A stretch of DNA of 64,000 nucleotides from Brienomyrus brachyistius (Eukaryota > Chordata > Actinopteri > Osteoglossiformes > Mormyridae), in contig NW_026042675.1 of assembly GCF_023856365.1 (NCBI RefSeq), positions 1 through 64,000 of the forward strand. The letters run 5' to 3'. Shown here piece after piece: positions 1 to 11,340 of the stretch. The translations under genes and the position numbers were made by a program. The notes under the pieces were generated by a model. That model did not search any database. It saw only the letters and a list, made by a program, of their open reading frames with translations, and was not told the origin of the DNA. Within the stretch, counting starts at the first letter, position 1; every line of letters begins with the position of its first letter.

Positions 1-404
1 CAATCATTAAACCGTTATATATTTAATCTAAACAATAGTAATAAATATCGTTCCGATTCAAAATATCATTTACGGGTGAATCTTATGACTTGCATTGGGA
101 AACAGGAAACGGGCCAAGCTGCAGGGCCAGTTCAAAGGCATAGTGCGAGGCGCCCAGAAAGGGGGCGAGGTCTGGGCGGAGTCAGCTAAAGAAGAAAAAG
201 GCCTGACCTTTTTCTGGATGCTGTGGACTGTGTTTGTGTGTGAGCTGCAGCTGCATGTTCCTTACATTTTTTTTATTAACACCAGCACCGTGAGGTTTGG
301 CCTGGACTGGGTCCTGTCCTGCACGGTTGAAGACATGTTGACTGATGGTCAGCCCGTGTTCTGTTGGATCCCACAGAAAGGAAATGGGAATCCCGTTTGG
401 ATCG
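1..404. other. Unassigned sequence at window start
   Basis: No gene or repeat family is recognised here. A 105-codon open frame (95-412, plus) has no domain, no recognisable homologue and no convincing splice context, so I do not call it a gene. Confidence 0.3.
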
Positions 405-660
405 GATGCTGACAGTTGAAAAAAAACTCATGTCTGTGTGTTATGAAAGAATATCAATAAATGTTTCCGAAAGGGGATGACTCATTTGGTAATTATTTAC
501 GGCTTATGTTATGGCTGAGAAATTTACAGTCTTTACTAAAGTCTGACTTCTTTCGAGTCACCTTTAATATAGATTGGACACTCTCTATGCTATGTACAAT
601 ACTTATATAGATGGTACATGTTTACTTGCTTGCACAGATGGTTGATTAGGTAATTAGTGT

Positions 661-688
661 AAGTGTGTGTGTGTGTGTGTGTGTGTCC
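661..688. repeat. (GT)n microsatellite
   Basis: An uninterrupted GT run of about 14 units. The matching position of the right arm (about 2787-2800) holds a much shorter AC run. Confidence 0.9.
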
Positions 689-943
689 AATCGCATGTAT
701 GTCCAAGGTCCATAGTAAGTAATATACACTGATCAAGAGATGCCTGAAAGTGGATGAAAGAGGACATTAGTGGGTGTATCACTTAGTGTAACGGGTGCAG
801 GAAAATGAGCAGGACTGCAAGCCATATAATGACCCACTGTCCTTATCTAGCTCTTAATACAGTATGCATACAGTGATGTATCTACAATGGACAGCTACTA
901 TAAGCAGATAGCACAGTACAGGTGCTTAATCTGTATGCTATTT

Positions 944-1168
944 CCATCCATCCATTGTCCAAACCGCTTATCCTACTGGGTCACAGGGGGTCCGGAGTCT
1001 ATCCCGGAATCAATGGGCACGAGGCAGGGAAGAACCCAGGATGGGGGGCCAGCCCATCACAGCTCACACTCACACACCATTCACTCACACATGCACACCT
1101 ACGGGCAATTTAGCTACTCCAATTAGCCTCAGCATGTTTTTGGACTGTGGGGGGAAACCGGAGGAAAC
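944..1168 (-). mobile_element. tRNA-derived SINE, family 1, 5'-truncated copy
   Basis: Minus-strand partial copy of the SINE seen complete at 2178-2528. It carries the (TGGA)n tail end, the 'aagcggtttgg' segment and the 'gtccaaaaacatgctgagg' segment, and stops in the middle of the element at the edge of the inverted-duplication arm. The promoter-like head with A and B boxes is missing. Confidence 0.8.
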
Positions 1169-2177
1169 TAGCAGCTTTGTGTGGTAATTGTTTGTATTAA
1201 AAATACATTGGATCAAGTCAAATTATTTTTATGAAGAATTAACATCTAAAAGCTGCTAGTAGACCGTGGGAAAATAATTTTTCTATTTTCTTGCTGCCAT
1301 CTCGTGGCCAAAAGTAGGTATTGCAATTTCCATCATATGTAAGAGGGCCTGCCCATCAGAGTAATGTACATCCTGTGACATGTATTGACTATCAAGACAA
1401 ACTGAAACACGGTGTATTAGGCTGTCAATGAGTACTGGACTAGGGTGAAAAACTGCCTGATAATCTACCTATTAACTAGAAGAGTACAAACTGGAGACGG
1501 ATCCCCTAATACAGAGGGATTAACGTCTGTGCCACATCCAGAACCATTCAGTGTAGGAGTCTGGTGGTTCTACTGGATACTGACAAGTACCCAGCCCCTT
1601 TGTTCCCTCTGATAATCATCAGTCCTCCTCTGAATGCCTTCACCACTCTATTCCTGAATAGGTACACATTTAAATATGCTAGCAAGATCAAGGTATTGGG
1701 ATAACTGTTAGGTTCGCTGTTAAGAGAGTTGCAGTGAAAACCATCATACACAGTGGCCCTTTCTGGATAAGATTACCTCCCTCTGATCTAACAGGTCAAG
1801 ATCAAAGCAAGGTGCATTGCAATGTCTGACACCCAGCACACTACAGCATATAAAATACAGGTATCCATCGCCTTCCGCATTTGGAACCAGGACCACTTGT
1901 TGCAAGTCAATTTGGGCGTATCTCAAGTTATACGAGAGAGGCAAGACATTAAGGACAGTATACACAGTACTGAAATAATAATGTACATATTAAACCACAG
2001 CACTTAATAAACAGATACTGCACTTACATTTCACAAAAAAAAAATAAAGCACAGATTGCACTAAGAAATCAAAAGATGCATGTGCTAGCAAACAGTGGGA
2101 GCTGAGGAAGAAGCAGTGGTGAAATACTTTATTGTACAGTACAGTAAGTTTCTTTTTATAGAATGAAATAGCATACA
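1169..2177. other. Spacer between the inverted arms
   Basis: AT-rich sequence. Short open frames on both strands (for example 1548-1965 minus) have no recognisable product. I see no RNA gene or repeat family here. Confidence 0.4.
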
Positions 2178-2528
2178 GGGGGCGGCATGGTGGTGCAGTG
2201 GTTAGCACTGTTGCCTCACACCTCTGGGACCCGGGTTCGAGTCTCTGCCTGGGTCACATGGGTGTGGAGTTTGCATGTTCTCCCCATGTCGTCGTGGGGT
2301 TTCCTCCCGCAGTCCAAGAATATGCTGAGAATATGCTGAGGCTAACTGGAGTTACTAAATTGCCCGTAGGTATGCATGTATGAGTGAATAGTGTGTGAGT
2401 GTGCCCTGTGATGGGCTGGCTCCCCATCCTGGGTTGTTCCCTGCCTCGTGCCCATTGCTTCCGGGATAGGCTCCAGACCCCCCACGACCCAGTAGGATAA
2501 GCGGTTTGGACAATGGATGGATGGATGG
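2178..2528 (+). mobile_element. tRNA-derived SINE, family 1, full-length copy
   Basis: It begins GGGGCGGCATGGTGGTGCAG. It contains an exact Pol III A-box pattern (TGGTGCAGTGG) and a near-consensus B box (GGTTCGAGTC), continues through a conserved body (TTTGCATGTTCTCCCCATG) and ends in repeated TGGA units. This architecture marks a tRNA-derived SINE. A short duplication, 'gaatatgctga' twice, is private to this copy. Confidence 0.85.
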
Positions 2529-3055
2529 AAATAGCATACAGATCTTATAAGCACCTGTACTGTGCTATCTGCTCATAGTAGCTGTCCATTGTAGATACAT
2601 CACTGTATGCATACTGTATTAAGAGCTAGACAAGGGTCATTATATGGCTTGCAGTCCTGCTCATTTTCCTGCACGCGTTACACTAAGTGATACACCCACT
2701 AATGTCCTCTTTTATCCACTTTCGGGCATCTCTTGATCAGTGTATATTATTTACTATGGACCTTGGACATACATGCGATTGAACGCACACACACACTTAC
2801 ACTAATTACCTAATCATCCATCTGTGCAAGCAGGTAAACATTTACCATCTATGTAAGTATTGCACATTGCATAGAGAGTGTCCAATCTATATTAAAGGTG
2901 ACTCAAAAGAAGTCAGACTTCAGTAAAGACTGTAAATTGGCAGCCATAACATAAGCCGTAAATAATTACCAAATGAGTCATCCCCTTTCGGAAACATTTA
3001 TTGATATTCTTTCATAACACACAGACATGAGTTTTTTTTCAACTGTCAGCATCCT
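2300..3055 (-). repeat. Right arm of a large inverted duplication
   Basis: Reverse complement of 405-1168. The outer end is the shared 'caactgtcagcatcc'. Beyond it lies a Gypsy integrase fragment that has no counterpart beside the left arm, so the duplication ends at about 3055. Hairpin formation is possible given the 1.1-kb spacer. Confidence 0.85.
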
Positions 3056-3141
3056 TCTCGATTGTCAGAAGCTCTGCGCTAGAGGGAGGTTTACTGGTCT
3101 TATACTCTTCTGGCACCTTGTGTGATTCCTGACTTGGGACA

Positions 3142-3400
3142 TCAGTTTGGCTCCTTCTGTATGTGGTTTACATTGTATTTGTTCTTTAAAGTTGCCCCTT
3201 CAGAATTAGACAGTGTAACCAGCTTGCCACATATTGCCTGGATGACATAAGGTCCGGTAAAATCCGGTTCCGTTCTTCCTCCTTTCCGTCCCCGCTTCCT
3301 CATGTTGAACAGAAGCGCCTCATCTCCAACATGATAAACTGTGTTTTGGTACCTCTTTTGTATTCGTTTACCACATGCCTGCTTCTGTTTTTCCTGTGAC
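3142..3400 (-). pseudogene. Ty3/Gypsy integrase C-terminal fragment
   Basis: The minus strand reads about 86 codons to a TGA at 3142-3144. The frame contains the tracts QKRYQN-like, VGDEALLFNMRKRGRKGG, DFTGPYVIQ and KLVTLSNSEG, ending in a KYNVNHI-type segment. These are hallmarks of the C-terminal module of vertebrate Gypsy (GIN/KRBA2-type) integrases. The catalytic core that should precede it is absent: sequence above 3400 is unrelated. This is a truncated relic with no expected activity. Confidence 0.7.
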
Positions 3401-3689
3401 TAGGAGATGTTTTCAGCTGTTGTTGCTTATTGTCTCAACTACTTTATTTTTTTCATCAAAAAACGTGCCGTAGCTTTTCTCATCGGGAAGAATAATTGTG
3501 GAAAGCTGAAGTGGAAAAACATTCATAGCAAATTATTATTATTCACAGATCATTATAAAGAGTCATTTTCTAAAAGCATTAAGAACAATGTAATTTGCTG
3601 TTTCAAGATATGTTTTTAAATAACTACTTGTCAGTCATAAGAAACTCTTCAACACACATGATCCGATCTTGCCACAAATCATTTTTAAT

Positions 3690-3898
3690 CTCACTTTTGT
3701 TGCCAGCAGTTCAGACATTAATGGCTGTGTGTTGAGTTATTTTGAGGGGACATCAAATTTACACCATTATACAAGCTGTACACTGATTACTTTACATTCT
3801 ATCAGAGTTTCATATCTTTAACGTTGTCCCTTGAAAAGATATAATAAAATATTTACAAAAATGTGTGGGGTGTACTCACTTTTGTGAGATACTGTATA
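3690..3898. repeat. Tc1/mariner-type repeat end
   Basis: It contains 'ttacaccattatacaagctg', 'gaaaagatataataaaat' and the terminus 'gtgtactcacttttgtgaga' followed by TACTGTA. I recognise this as a common fish DNA-transposon end. Only one end is visible, so it is a fragment. The family name is from memory. Confidence 0.5.
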
Positions 3899-4728
3899 TT
3901 AAGGGATTGATTGTCAATAATATCAGTAATTCCTGATGTAATGTTAAAAGAATAGAGCCTGTCTCACACAGTTCTAAAACAACCTCAAAAACAGACTTAC
4001 CATTTTATGTCATCATTCGTTTTCTCATCCAGGCCATTGGTTTGGGGATGATATGCAGCAGTGATCAACGGCAGAACAGGGGCTCTGAACGCAGTATGGA
4101 TTAAAAAGGAATTAACCATCTCTCTCAATATAAAATTAGGATCATTTATTCTCTACAGAGGCCCCCATAGAATAGTGCATCCATCCCCTCACTCATGTTT
4201 AGACAGACGTAAGGCAACAGGCCAATGACATTCAGAACAGCAACAACATCAACAATTGTACAGCTAGTTTTAAAATTTAATAAAAAAGACAAACCAATTA
4301 GGTAATATTAATGAAATTATTAAAATGTGCAGATTAATAGTCAGAAATAATTTGCGATTTTAAGAGCGGAAAGGATACATTAAAACTCAATTACATTTAT
4401 CCCTTAATAATATAAAAAGGTTTTTGAATTTTACATCATGATAAATGCGAACTATATGTGATTACTAATTACTGTTGACTAATTTCCTGTCTGGACGTTT
4501 CCCTCCTCATTGTTAAAAGTCATTATATGTCTGGGTGCCAGTCAGTGGAAGCACACAGACATGTTGGCCAGCTGTCATATTCATTCAGCACCAGCCCATC
4601 AAGTAGAGAATTCAGCACCACGGACAGTGACCTGTGTTACAATGACATCAGGTCATTGGCTCTAAATATTTTTCTAGAAATAACTAAATGGCTCTATTGT
4701 AGAAATTTCCAGCCAGAGTCTTGTGGTG

Positions 4729-5718
4729 CGTTCGTTTTTCTCTCGGAACTTGGAAATTCCAAATTGGGTGACATCACATCCAACAATCTCCCGTTCAAGC
4801 TAGCACAACTCGGAACAAACATGGCTGCCTCCATGAATACGCTGCTGTGTTGTTGCTTTATATTTTAGCAGTTATGGAGTAAGATTATTATTTCAGACAA
4901 ATAAACAAGAAACAGGAACTAGTCAAACCACATTAAAAGCTTTATAAAGTATTTTAGTACATTCATAGCGATATTCTTTTTTCGAGAGGCAAACAAACTA
5001 CAAACAAACCAAAAACACTAACAAGTCTGGTAAAAATCTGATATTGCATGTTAGGATACTGTTTACGGTCACAATATGGTATTCTCTAAATCGAACACGT
5101 GCAATTACATTAATAATTACTAATAATTATAAATAATAATAATAATAAATGGGCGGTATGGTCGTGCACTGGTTAGCACTGTTGCCTCACACCTCTGGGA
5201 CCCAGGTTCAAATCTCCGCCTGGGTCACATGTGTGTGGAGTTTGCATGTTCTCCCCATGTCGTCGTGGGGTTTCCTCCGGGTACTCCGGTTCCCCCCCAC
5301 AGTCCAAAAACATGCTGAGGCTAATTGGACTTGCTAAATTGCCCGTAGGAATGCATGTGAGAGTGCATGGTGTGTGTGAGTGTGCCCTGCGATGGGCTGG
5401 CCCCCCATCCTGGGTTGTTCCCAGCCTCGTGCCCATTGCTTCCGGGATAGGCTCCGGACCCCCCGTGACCCAGTAGGATAAGCAGTTTGGAAAATGGATG
5501 GATGGGATAATAATAAATTTAACAAAATAAACATTTTTAAGGATTTGTAAAATAGAATTAATGTTGAGTGTGTAAGCCGCCATGTTGAAATTACGTCACA
5601 GGGGCAACTCGGACAAGAAGATTCTGTCAGACATTAACGTCATAAAAGAGGCGTTTCTAATGGGAAGTGATGTTTTTCGTGACGTTTTTGTCCGAGTTGG
5701 AGTGAAATAATCAAACGC
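4729..5718. mobile_element. hAT-like non-autonomous DNA element inside copy A
   Basis: The extra DNA starts TGCGTTCGTTTTTCTC and ends with the imperfect inverse of this (reverse complement begins TGCGTTTGATTATTTC). The flanks 'tcttgtgg' and 'gcatgtgt' agree at 5 of 8 positions, as expected for a decayed 8-bp hAT target duplication. The insertion is confirmed by its absence at the matching junction in the copy at 24.68 kb. No transposase frame is present. A SINE is nested inside it at 5151-5505. Confidence 0.6.
5151..5505 (+). mobile_element. tRNA-derived SINE, family 1
   Basis: Full-length copy beginning GGGCGGTATGGTCGTGCACT and ending in TGGA repeats. The A-box region has drifted (GTGCACTGG instead of GTGCAGTGG) and the B box reads GGTTCAAATC. 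It lies in an AAT-repeat stretch inside the hAT-like insertion. Confidence 0.85.
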
Positions 5719-6379
5719 AGCATGTGTTCCTATTTGAAGAGAATATTCTATTTTTATTCTAAGGAACTACAGAAAATCAGCTCTGCATGTGATCTCCCCT
5801 TTACTGCTCGAGCAGGGCACACGCACATCAACAAGTGTCAAGGCAGCAAGTGCATGCAAACAACTTCTCAGGACGGTTACAGTATAGGACCTTCAGAAAG
5901 AGCCAGACTGCGGCGTCATTCAGAGATTCCATTGTCTAAGGCTTGCACTAAAACATTACAGCATATTTAAACAAAGTAGCATGGCACCTGTGTCAGAATC
6001 CCTCCCTGCCTTGTTCTGTTCTCTCTTTGTTGTCCCCATTTAGCCAGCACATGTCACTGGCCATCCTGACTCCTCTTTTGATTGTGGGTTTTAAGGATAT
6101 CAGTGGGTCTGTGTTTTCATAATTGTCCCCCAGGCCACCATGCTGCTCAGCCCTTGATTCCAACTACAGTTGCAATCAGGTGGTTCTCAATCTACTAGGA
6201 CTGTATAACAGGATTGGCCACCTGTTCTACCTTTACTCGTTCAGCCGCATTCATGAGTCTGGCCTATAGGTTATTCAAATTTTGTCCTGCCAAATTTACC
6301 GGACAGGAGGTGGACACTGCAAATGAATGTGTGAATACTCCAATACCTACATCTTTACAAGTTACCTGAAGTGGTTTGG

Positions 6380-6610
6380 TAAATGATTGTGAGGTTGGAA
6401 GTCCTTCTTGATGTCTGTTTGCAGCTCATCCACCAGCAACTGCACGAGTTGTCGCTCCCAGAGGGAATCCCACTCTCGGTCCGCTGGAGGGTCCATCTCA
6501 CTGTAGCTGGAGTATGTTTCCATCAGTCACTTGGCGTGGGGCTCACAGAATTTACCAGGCTCCTGTTTAATCTGACGCACCTTAGTCCAGTCCATGCATC
6601 TGGGGAACTT
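6380..6610 (-). pseudogene. Possible retroviral-type gag remnant
   Basis: The minus strand reads a broken frame resembling the C-terminal part of a retroelement Gag: a 'DWTKVRQIKQEPGKFCE' stretch, a stop, then 'METYSSYSEMDPPADREWD' and 'LLVDELQTDIKKD'. The order (segment on read-through of a residue-filling repeat, then a Tyr-rich 'TYSSYSEMDP' motif, then a Leu-rich helix) recalls gammaretrovirus-like Gag. The same tail occurs on the plus strand at 27290-27360. Stops break the frame. The family assignment is tentative. Confidence 0.3.
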
Positions 6611-6998
6611 CTCTGAAAATCTCTGGCAGATTCTTTGCAGCTATACTTGATATTGGGTACTTGCCGCAACTAAGTAATGGGTTGTTGAATCAAAGTCCCG
6701 TTCCATGTGAAAAATAACCCCATTTTAGGGTTTTGTTAAACAACTGGTCTAATTTGGATGCAGAGGTTCTGCACGGAAGGCCCAGTCTCTGAAGGGCTGT
6801 GGCATAGCGAGGCCTGTTCTGCCTGGAATCCGGCAGGTCACTGGCAACATCCCCCAACTCCTTCATCTATAAGGTCGGGAAACCAGAACGTTTACTCCCC
6901 CTTATGGATAAGGACATACCAACGTTGGGGCAACTCCTGCTGCCTGAGTCTTCAACCAAGTCCAAAACAAAAGTATACAATGTTAGGAAGGGTAATTC

Positions 6999-8608
6999 AA
7001 TGGTATGAGACTGAAACTAGAAACTGTAAATCGGATGGAGTTAAATAGCAATACTGTGGAAGAGGCATGGGAATTTTTTAAAAGCACATTGTTGCAAGTG
7101 CAAAAGAACTTCATACCCGTTTCCAGAAAAACTAAATCTAGGAAACTGCAACCAAGCTGGTGTCATGACCTGCTTGTACGATCCTCGTGTGTGCCACGCC
7201 CCCTCATTAACCATGTGTGCTGCCCCGATTGTAACCAGCTGTTTTCTGTCAGTTTGAGTAGTCCTGTGTATTTAGTCCACATTCAAGTCTGTTTCCCCAG
7301 TCCTGTCATTGAAATCTCTCGCTGTTGGTACCTGTTTTCATCAATAAACCCTCATTCCCGACTCTCCGTTTCCCGGATCCTTGATTCCTCGCTTCCTGCC
7401 TGTTCGTCCAGCACGCGATGTCACAGGTGGTTTACTACGAAAATTAAGAATAAAGTCAGGAGCAAAAGGGCTTTCTTCCACAAATGGAAATTAACTAATG
7501 ATTTCAAAATAAAGCAGGAGTATCTACGTCTACAGGTTTAGTTAATAACAGTTATAAGGATGACGTTAAAAGTTTCTTCCAATATTTTAACTCCGAAAGA
7601 GCTCTAAAAGCTGAAAATCACTCATTTGCAGGATAGTAAGGGCCTTATAATTGAAAATGAAATTGATATAAATGAGTTTAATGATTATTTTACAATGGCT
7701 GTTCACAGTAGAATAGCTTACCACCATTTAGTACAAATACAACGATGTCTATGACCAATATATGTATAACTGAGGCTGATGTGGTACAAAGCCTAGCTAA
7801 GCTCAAAATAAATAAATCGCAAGGCCCTGATGGCATCTTATCTATAGTTTTAAAAGAGATGAGGGGTATTATTAGCCAACCTTTAACTTTACTATTCCAG
7901 AAATCATTATCTGCTGGTGTGGTATCTTCTGATTGATGTTAGATCATGTCTCATGTCCAGAGAGGCTACAACAGGATCTGGATTTAATTAGCGACTGGGC
8001 TCATACGTGGCAGATGAAATTTAACATAGATAAATATAAGGTAATCCATGCAGGGAGCAGAAATATAGTAAATATAGTAAAGTACAGATATTTTATGGGT
8101 TCCACTGAAATAAAGGTAGCTGATTACGAGAAAGATCTCGGTGTGTATGTTGATACTTCCATGTCCCACTCTTGCCAGTGTGGGGAAGCATTAAAAAAAG
8201 GCAAAAGGATGTTGGATTAAACTCCACACACCTAGAGATGTAAGTCAAGAGAAGTGATGCTACGATTATATAATTCCTTGGTAAGATCCCACCTAGAATA
8301 CTGTGTGCAGGTTTGGTCACCATACCTTCAGAAGGACATTGCTGCCTTGGAAAAGGTGCAACGTAGGATGACTAGAATGATTCCTGCACTTAGAGGAATG
8401 TCTTATGAGGAGAGGTTCGCTGAGCTGAATCTGTTTAGCCTCAAGCAAAGGAGACTATGGGGGGACATGATCCAGGTATATAAGATTCTAACAGGTCGGG
8501 ATGCTGTTCAGCCAAATGACCATTTCAATATTAATTTAAAATACTAGAACTCGTGGCCATAGTGGAAATTAGCTGGAGAACATTTAAAAATGAATCTGAG
8601 GAAGCACT
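6999..8608 (+). pseudogene. CR1-like LINE reverse transcriptase, broken
   Basis: Conserved blocks of a CR1-clade ORF2 appear in order on the plus strand. They are the endonuclease-RT linker (EEAWEFFKSTLLQVQKNFIP, about 7050), the RT start block (LAKLKINKSQGPDGI, about 7795), the RT/thumb part (DLISDWAHTWQMKFNIDK and KDLGVYVDTSMSHS, 7975-8165) and the C-terminal block (SLVRSHLEYCVQVWSPY, about 8275, then the RRMTRMIPALRGM and YEERFAELNLFSL motifs). The catalytic RT core with the FADD box, between about 7936 and 7960, is deleted. Frameshifts and stops separate the pieces, and an LTR interrupts the linker. The 3' end is cut by an L2-like LINE starting at 8609. Confidence 0.8.
7161..7425 (+). mobile_element. 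Solo LTR, related to the 16.3/19.3 kb LTR pair
   Basis: A 265-bp block starts TGTCATG and ends GTCACA. It carries TCCTCGTGTGTGCCACGCCC and an AATAAA (about 7342), both also found in the reverse complement of the 16337-16623 LTR. The flanks 'gctgg' and 'ggtgg' differ at one base of five, which fits a 5-bp target duplication. It splits the CR1-like linker frame. No internal region remains, so it is a solo LTR made by LTR-LTR recombination (inference). Confidence 0.75.
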
Positions 8609-9962
8609 TCAATTCAATTCAATTTTATTTATATAGCGCTTTTAACGACATGCATTGTCACAAAGCACTTTACATTTAACCGGCCAGAACCCCACCAAGC
8701 AAGCCTGAGGCGACAGTGGCAAGGAAACTCCCTCTAGCAGGAAGAAACCTTGAGTGGAACCTAGACTCAGAAGGGGACCCCATCCTCCTCTGGGCGACCA
8801 AGGAGCATGAAACTGCATTTACATTGACATTCATTAGAGTTCATATAGTTATAAAGTCCCAGTTGGTTTCATGTAGTTATATCCAGGAGTCCAGGTGCGG
8901 GTTCACACGGTGTAGTCGGCTCGGTATCAGCTCGAAAAAGAGAAGATGGAGAAGAGTTATTGCCCTACACCTAACCGGCAGGACTAAAGCAACTATGACA
9001 GCCTGCCTAAAAGAGTGACCTGGAAGGAAGCACAGGCATGAGGGTTTACAGAGGTTTTGGCGTCAAGCCACCTCCCATCCACAGCTTAAGTGATCGGCGA
9101 GAGTGGCAGGACGACAGCACCAATCCCCCCTTTCCCCTTCAATCTCAAATAACTATGAACCTCCAGATTTCCCATTCACCTTAGAAAAGAAGATTTAACT
9201 ATCCAAAAGACTGGCGAAAGAGGTACATCTTAAGCCTTGACTTAAAAGCAGAGATTGTGTCTGAGTTCCGAACACTAATAGGAAGTTTATTCCATAGCTG
9301 TGGTGCTTTATGAGCAAATGCTCTTCCCCCAAAGGTAATGTTCTTTATTCTGGGTACGGATAGAATACCTCCATCTCGTCATCTAAGTGTATGATTCGGA
9401 ACGCAAATGAGGTCACTCACATACTGCGGTGCAAGACCATTTACAGCTTTATAGGTTAAGAGCAGTGTTTTGTAGTCAACACGAAATCTAACTGGCAGCC
9501 AGTGCAGTGAAGATAAAATTGGGGTAATATGATTATATGTTTTAGTTTAACTATTGCTAGTAGCGGTTCAATCAATGCTGGGAGCATCGCTGAATAATTT
9601 TGATGGAACAGGGTCTAGCATACAAGTAGATGAATTTGAAGATAAAATTAAGTACATCAGTTCTGACTGGTTAACCAATATTCAATATTCAAAATGTTCT
9701 GTTTAATTGAGCATATTTTTGGTCAAAAAGTTTCATAAAGTCGTCACTGGAAAATAACCAGTGGTCTGGTTATTAGTCAGCTTGGACACCATAGTAAATA
9801 GGAATCTAGGATTATTTTTGTTTATTTCAATTAGTTCTGATAGATACTAGATGATTTGGCGGCACTAAGAGCCTTTTTGTAGCTACCCATAGCCTCTTTC
9901 CATGCTAGTTCGAACACCACTAGTTTAGTATGATGCCACTTACATTCTGTAAGGACATAAAA
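8609..9962 (-). pseudogene. L2-like LINE, RT C-terminus and 3' UTR
   Basis: On the minus strand, about 9545-9390 is in frame for ITPILSSLHWLPVRFRV, DYKTLLLTYKAVNGLAPQYV and SDLICVPNHTLR, the standard C-terminal block of vertebrate L2-type ORF2. It is followed by a segment resembling GGRAFAHKAPQLWNKLP. Upstream pieces (about 9930-9560) resemble NNPRFLF and SSTCMLDPVPSKL, with stops between them. The 3' UTR ends GCGCTATATAAATAAAATTG plus repeated TTGAA at 8609, the usual L2-type tail. The RT core is deleted. Confidence 0.75.
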
Positions 9963-11094
9963 CTTATAGGTCCTGCAGGCCCCAACTCTGATCAGCCTGC
10001 ATCAGTCTATTTCAGAGCTCCGCTGGCCCAGGCAAGACTGGACTCAACTCGTCAAACCACCCCTTTTAAGGAAGGCAAATGCCTGCCGGCTCCTGAGAGA
10101 CTGGATAGGAATAACTGGAGCAGCACAGAAAAAGCAAGACCTTTCACCCCCGGAGTGACCAGAGTTCCACAATCAATCCACAGCAACAACAGCTGTCAGC
10201 CTCCAGACACAGACACCTTTTCCACTATAAACAGGATAACTCAGCACACATAGATGTTAGGGACAAATACACGCATGTTTGGTCTCGTTTGAATAGGCAT
10301 GAGACGAGGAGTATTATACTCTCAGATTTAAGGCAGTATAGCTTTTCCTAAGAGAAATACAGAAACTTCGGCTCAACCCACCAAACTGAGAGAGATTCTC
10401 TCATGGTAGAACAAGGGAATTACAACCACCCCCTAAAGTGATCTGATTGGCTGGGGACTTGAGAACCAAGGTCAGCAATGCCCCTAAAATTAACCATTGA
10501 CCGAAATTAGTCAGTCTTCAGAAACATGCCATCACCTGGTCTGGATACTTAAGGAAGGGCTTCAGAAGTAGTCGGGGAGTCACTCTGTAATCAGAGCTCC
10601 CGCAGAGAACTGGGTGAAAGTCTATCTGTAGTCAGATACTTTCCACAGAACTTTGTTCACTCTCAGCTGAGGAATGTGATTGTTTAATATTGTATTTGTC
10701 CAAATGTATTTACAAGTATGTGTCCACATGTCAATAATTGTATATTGTAGTATTTTTAATAAATGTTGTTTCGATTACTTTATGACTGTCTGATTTGCTA
10801 ACTTCTTCATAAACTTTCCAGATTGGACTTCTATCCTTATTAGGACTATGGTGGTAAATACTATCTTGCAGCCTCTGGGTTAAATCCCATTTATTTATCC
10901 GGGTCCCAAACTTGACTGCCCAAGTTAAGTTAGGTGGATACCAAAACTACACCTCTGGAGTTCGCACACGCTGATGACAGGTACCGGTCTACCCTCTGAG
11001 GGGCGTACACACTATGTTCCTAGGCACCGGGCATAGTCCCTGAGACGCTCACATGGTAAGACAATGGGTGGCATCGGCGGAGGCCCAAAGTAAA
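9963..11094 (+). mobile_element. Insertion in the L2-like LINE, LTR-like
   Basis: This block separates two parts of the same minus-strand LINE frame, so it is a later insertion. It has LTR-like traits: a run near 10545-10640 resembling a promoter/R region ('tacttaaggaagggcttcag') and an AATAAA at about 10758, followed by a GT-rich stretch. I could not fix TG/CA ends or a target duplication, and no pol frame is visible. A 107-codon frame (9930-10253) is not recognised. Confidence 0.35.
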
Positions 11095-11340
11095 CCTCGT
11101 ACAACCTTTTTTATTTTTAACTGAGCAATTTTCTCTAGTGGAATTAAGCATAGATGCTAAATAATCCGTAATGCTATCAAGTTCAGCAGAATTCGACATT
11201 AGTTTGGTTGAAAACGATAGCTCAGGGAGGTTATCGATAAAGTTACTTGCTGTATTTGACGTGATTGTACGTTTGGCGAGTCGGGGGGCTAATATTTTGA
11301 GCAAGGGAAATATTGAACGCAATAAGATGATGGTCAGAGA
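11095..11340 (-). pseudogene. L2-like LINE, endonuclease-RT linker
   Basis: The minus-strand frame includes ILAPRLAKRTITSNTASNFI and LPELSFSTKLMSNSAELDSI, then YLASMLNSTRENCSVKNKK. This resembles the L2-type linker that precedes the RT domain, where a '...L...LAPLKTKxV' motif is normal. It is the 5'-ward part of the LINE at 8609-9962, displaced by the insertion between them. Confidence 0.5.

Larger units (their letters stand above)
405..1168 (+). repeat. Left arm of a large inverted duplication
   Basis: The sequence from about 405 to 1168 reappears as its reverse complement at about 2300-3055, with scattered substitutions and small indels. Shared landmarks are the stretch around AATAAATGTTTCCGAAAGG, a GT/AC microsatellite whose length differs between arms, the segment around 840-940, and a SINE at the inner edge. 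The arms are separated by about 1.1 kb. Because the SINE lies inside both arms, it was probably there before the duplication (inference). Confidence 0.85.
4066..6640 (-). repeat. Dispersed element family X, copy A (interrupted)
   Basis: This segment matches two other places in the window: 24109-24880 (same orientation) and 27290-28200 (opposite orientation). Shared blocks include 'atcaacggcagaacagggg', 'aaatggctctattgtagaaa', 'atctcccctttactgc' and the 5990-6370 stretch around 'gataacctgtgaaatg'-like AT-rich DNA. Copy A carries about 1 kb of extra DNA (about 4729-5718) that the other copies lack, so that piece is a later insertion. The side near 6640 carries a possible gag-like frame on the minus strand, so the family may be a degenerate LTR retroelement (inference). 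Confidence 0.7.

Noticed and set aside
95..412. 105-codon plus-strand frame near the window start
   Set aside because: No domain, start context or homology. It stops just inside the inverted-duplication arm, so it is probably chance.
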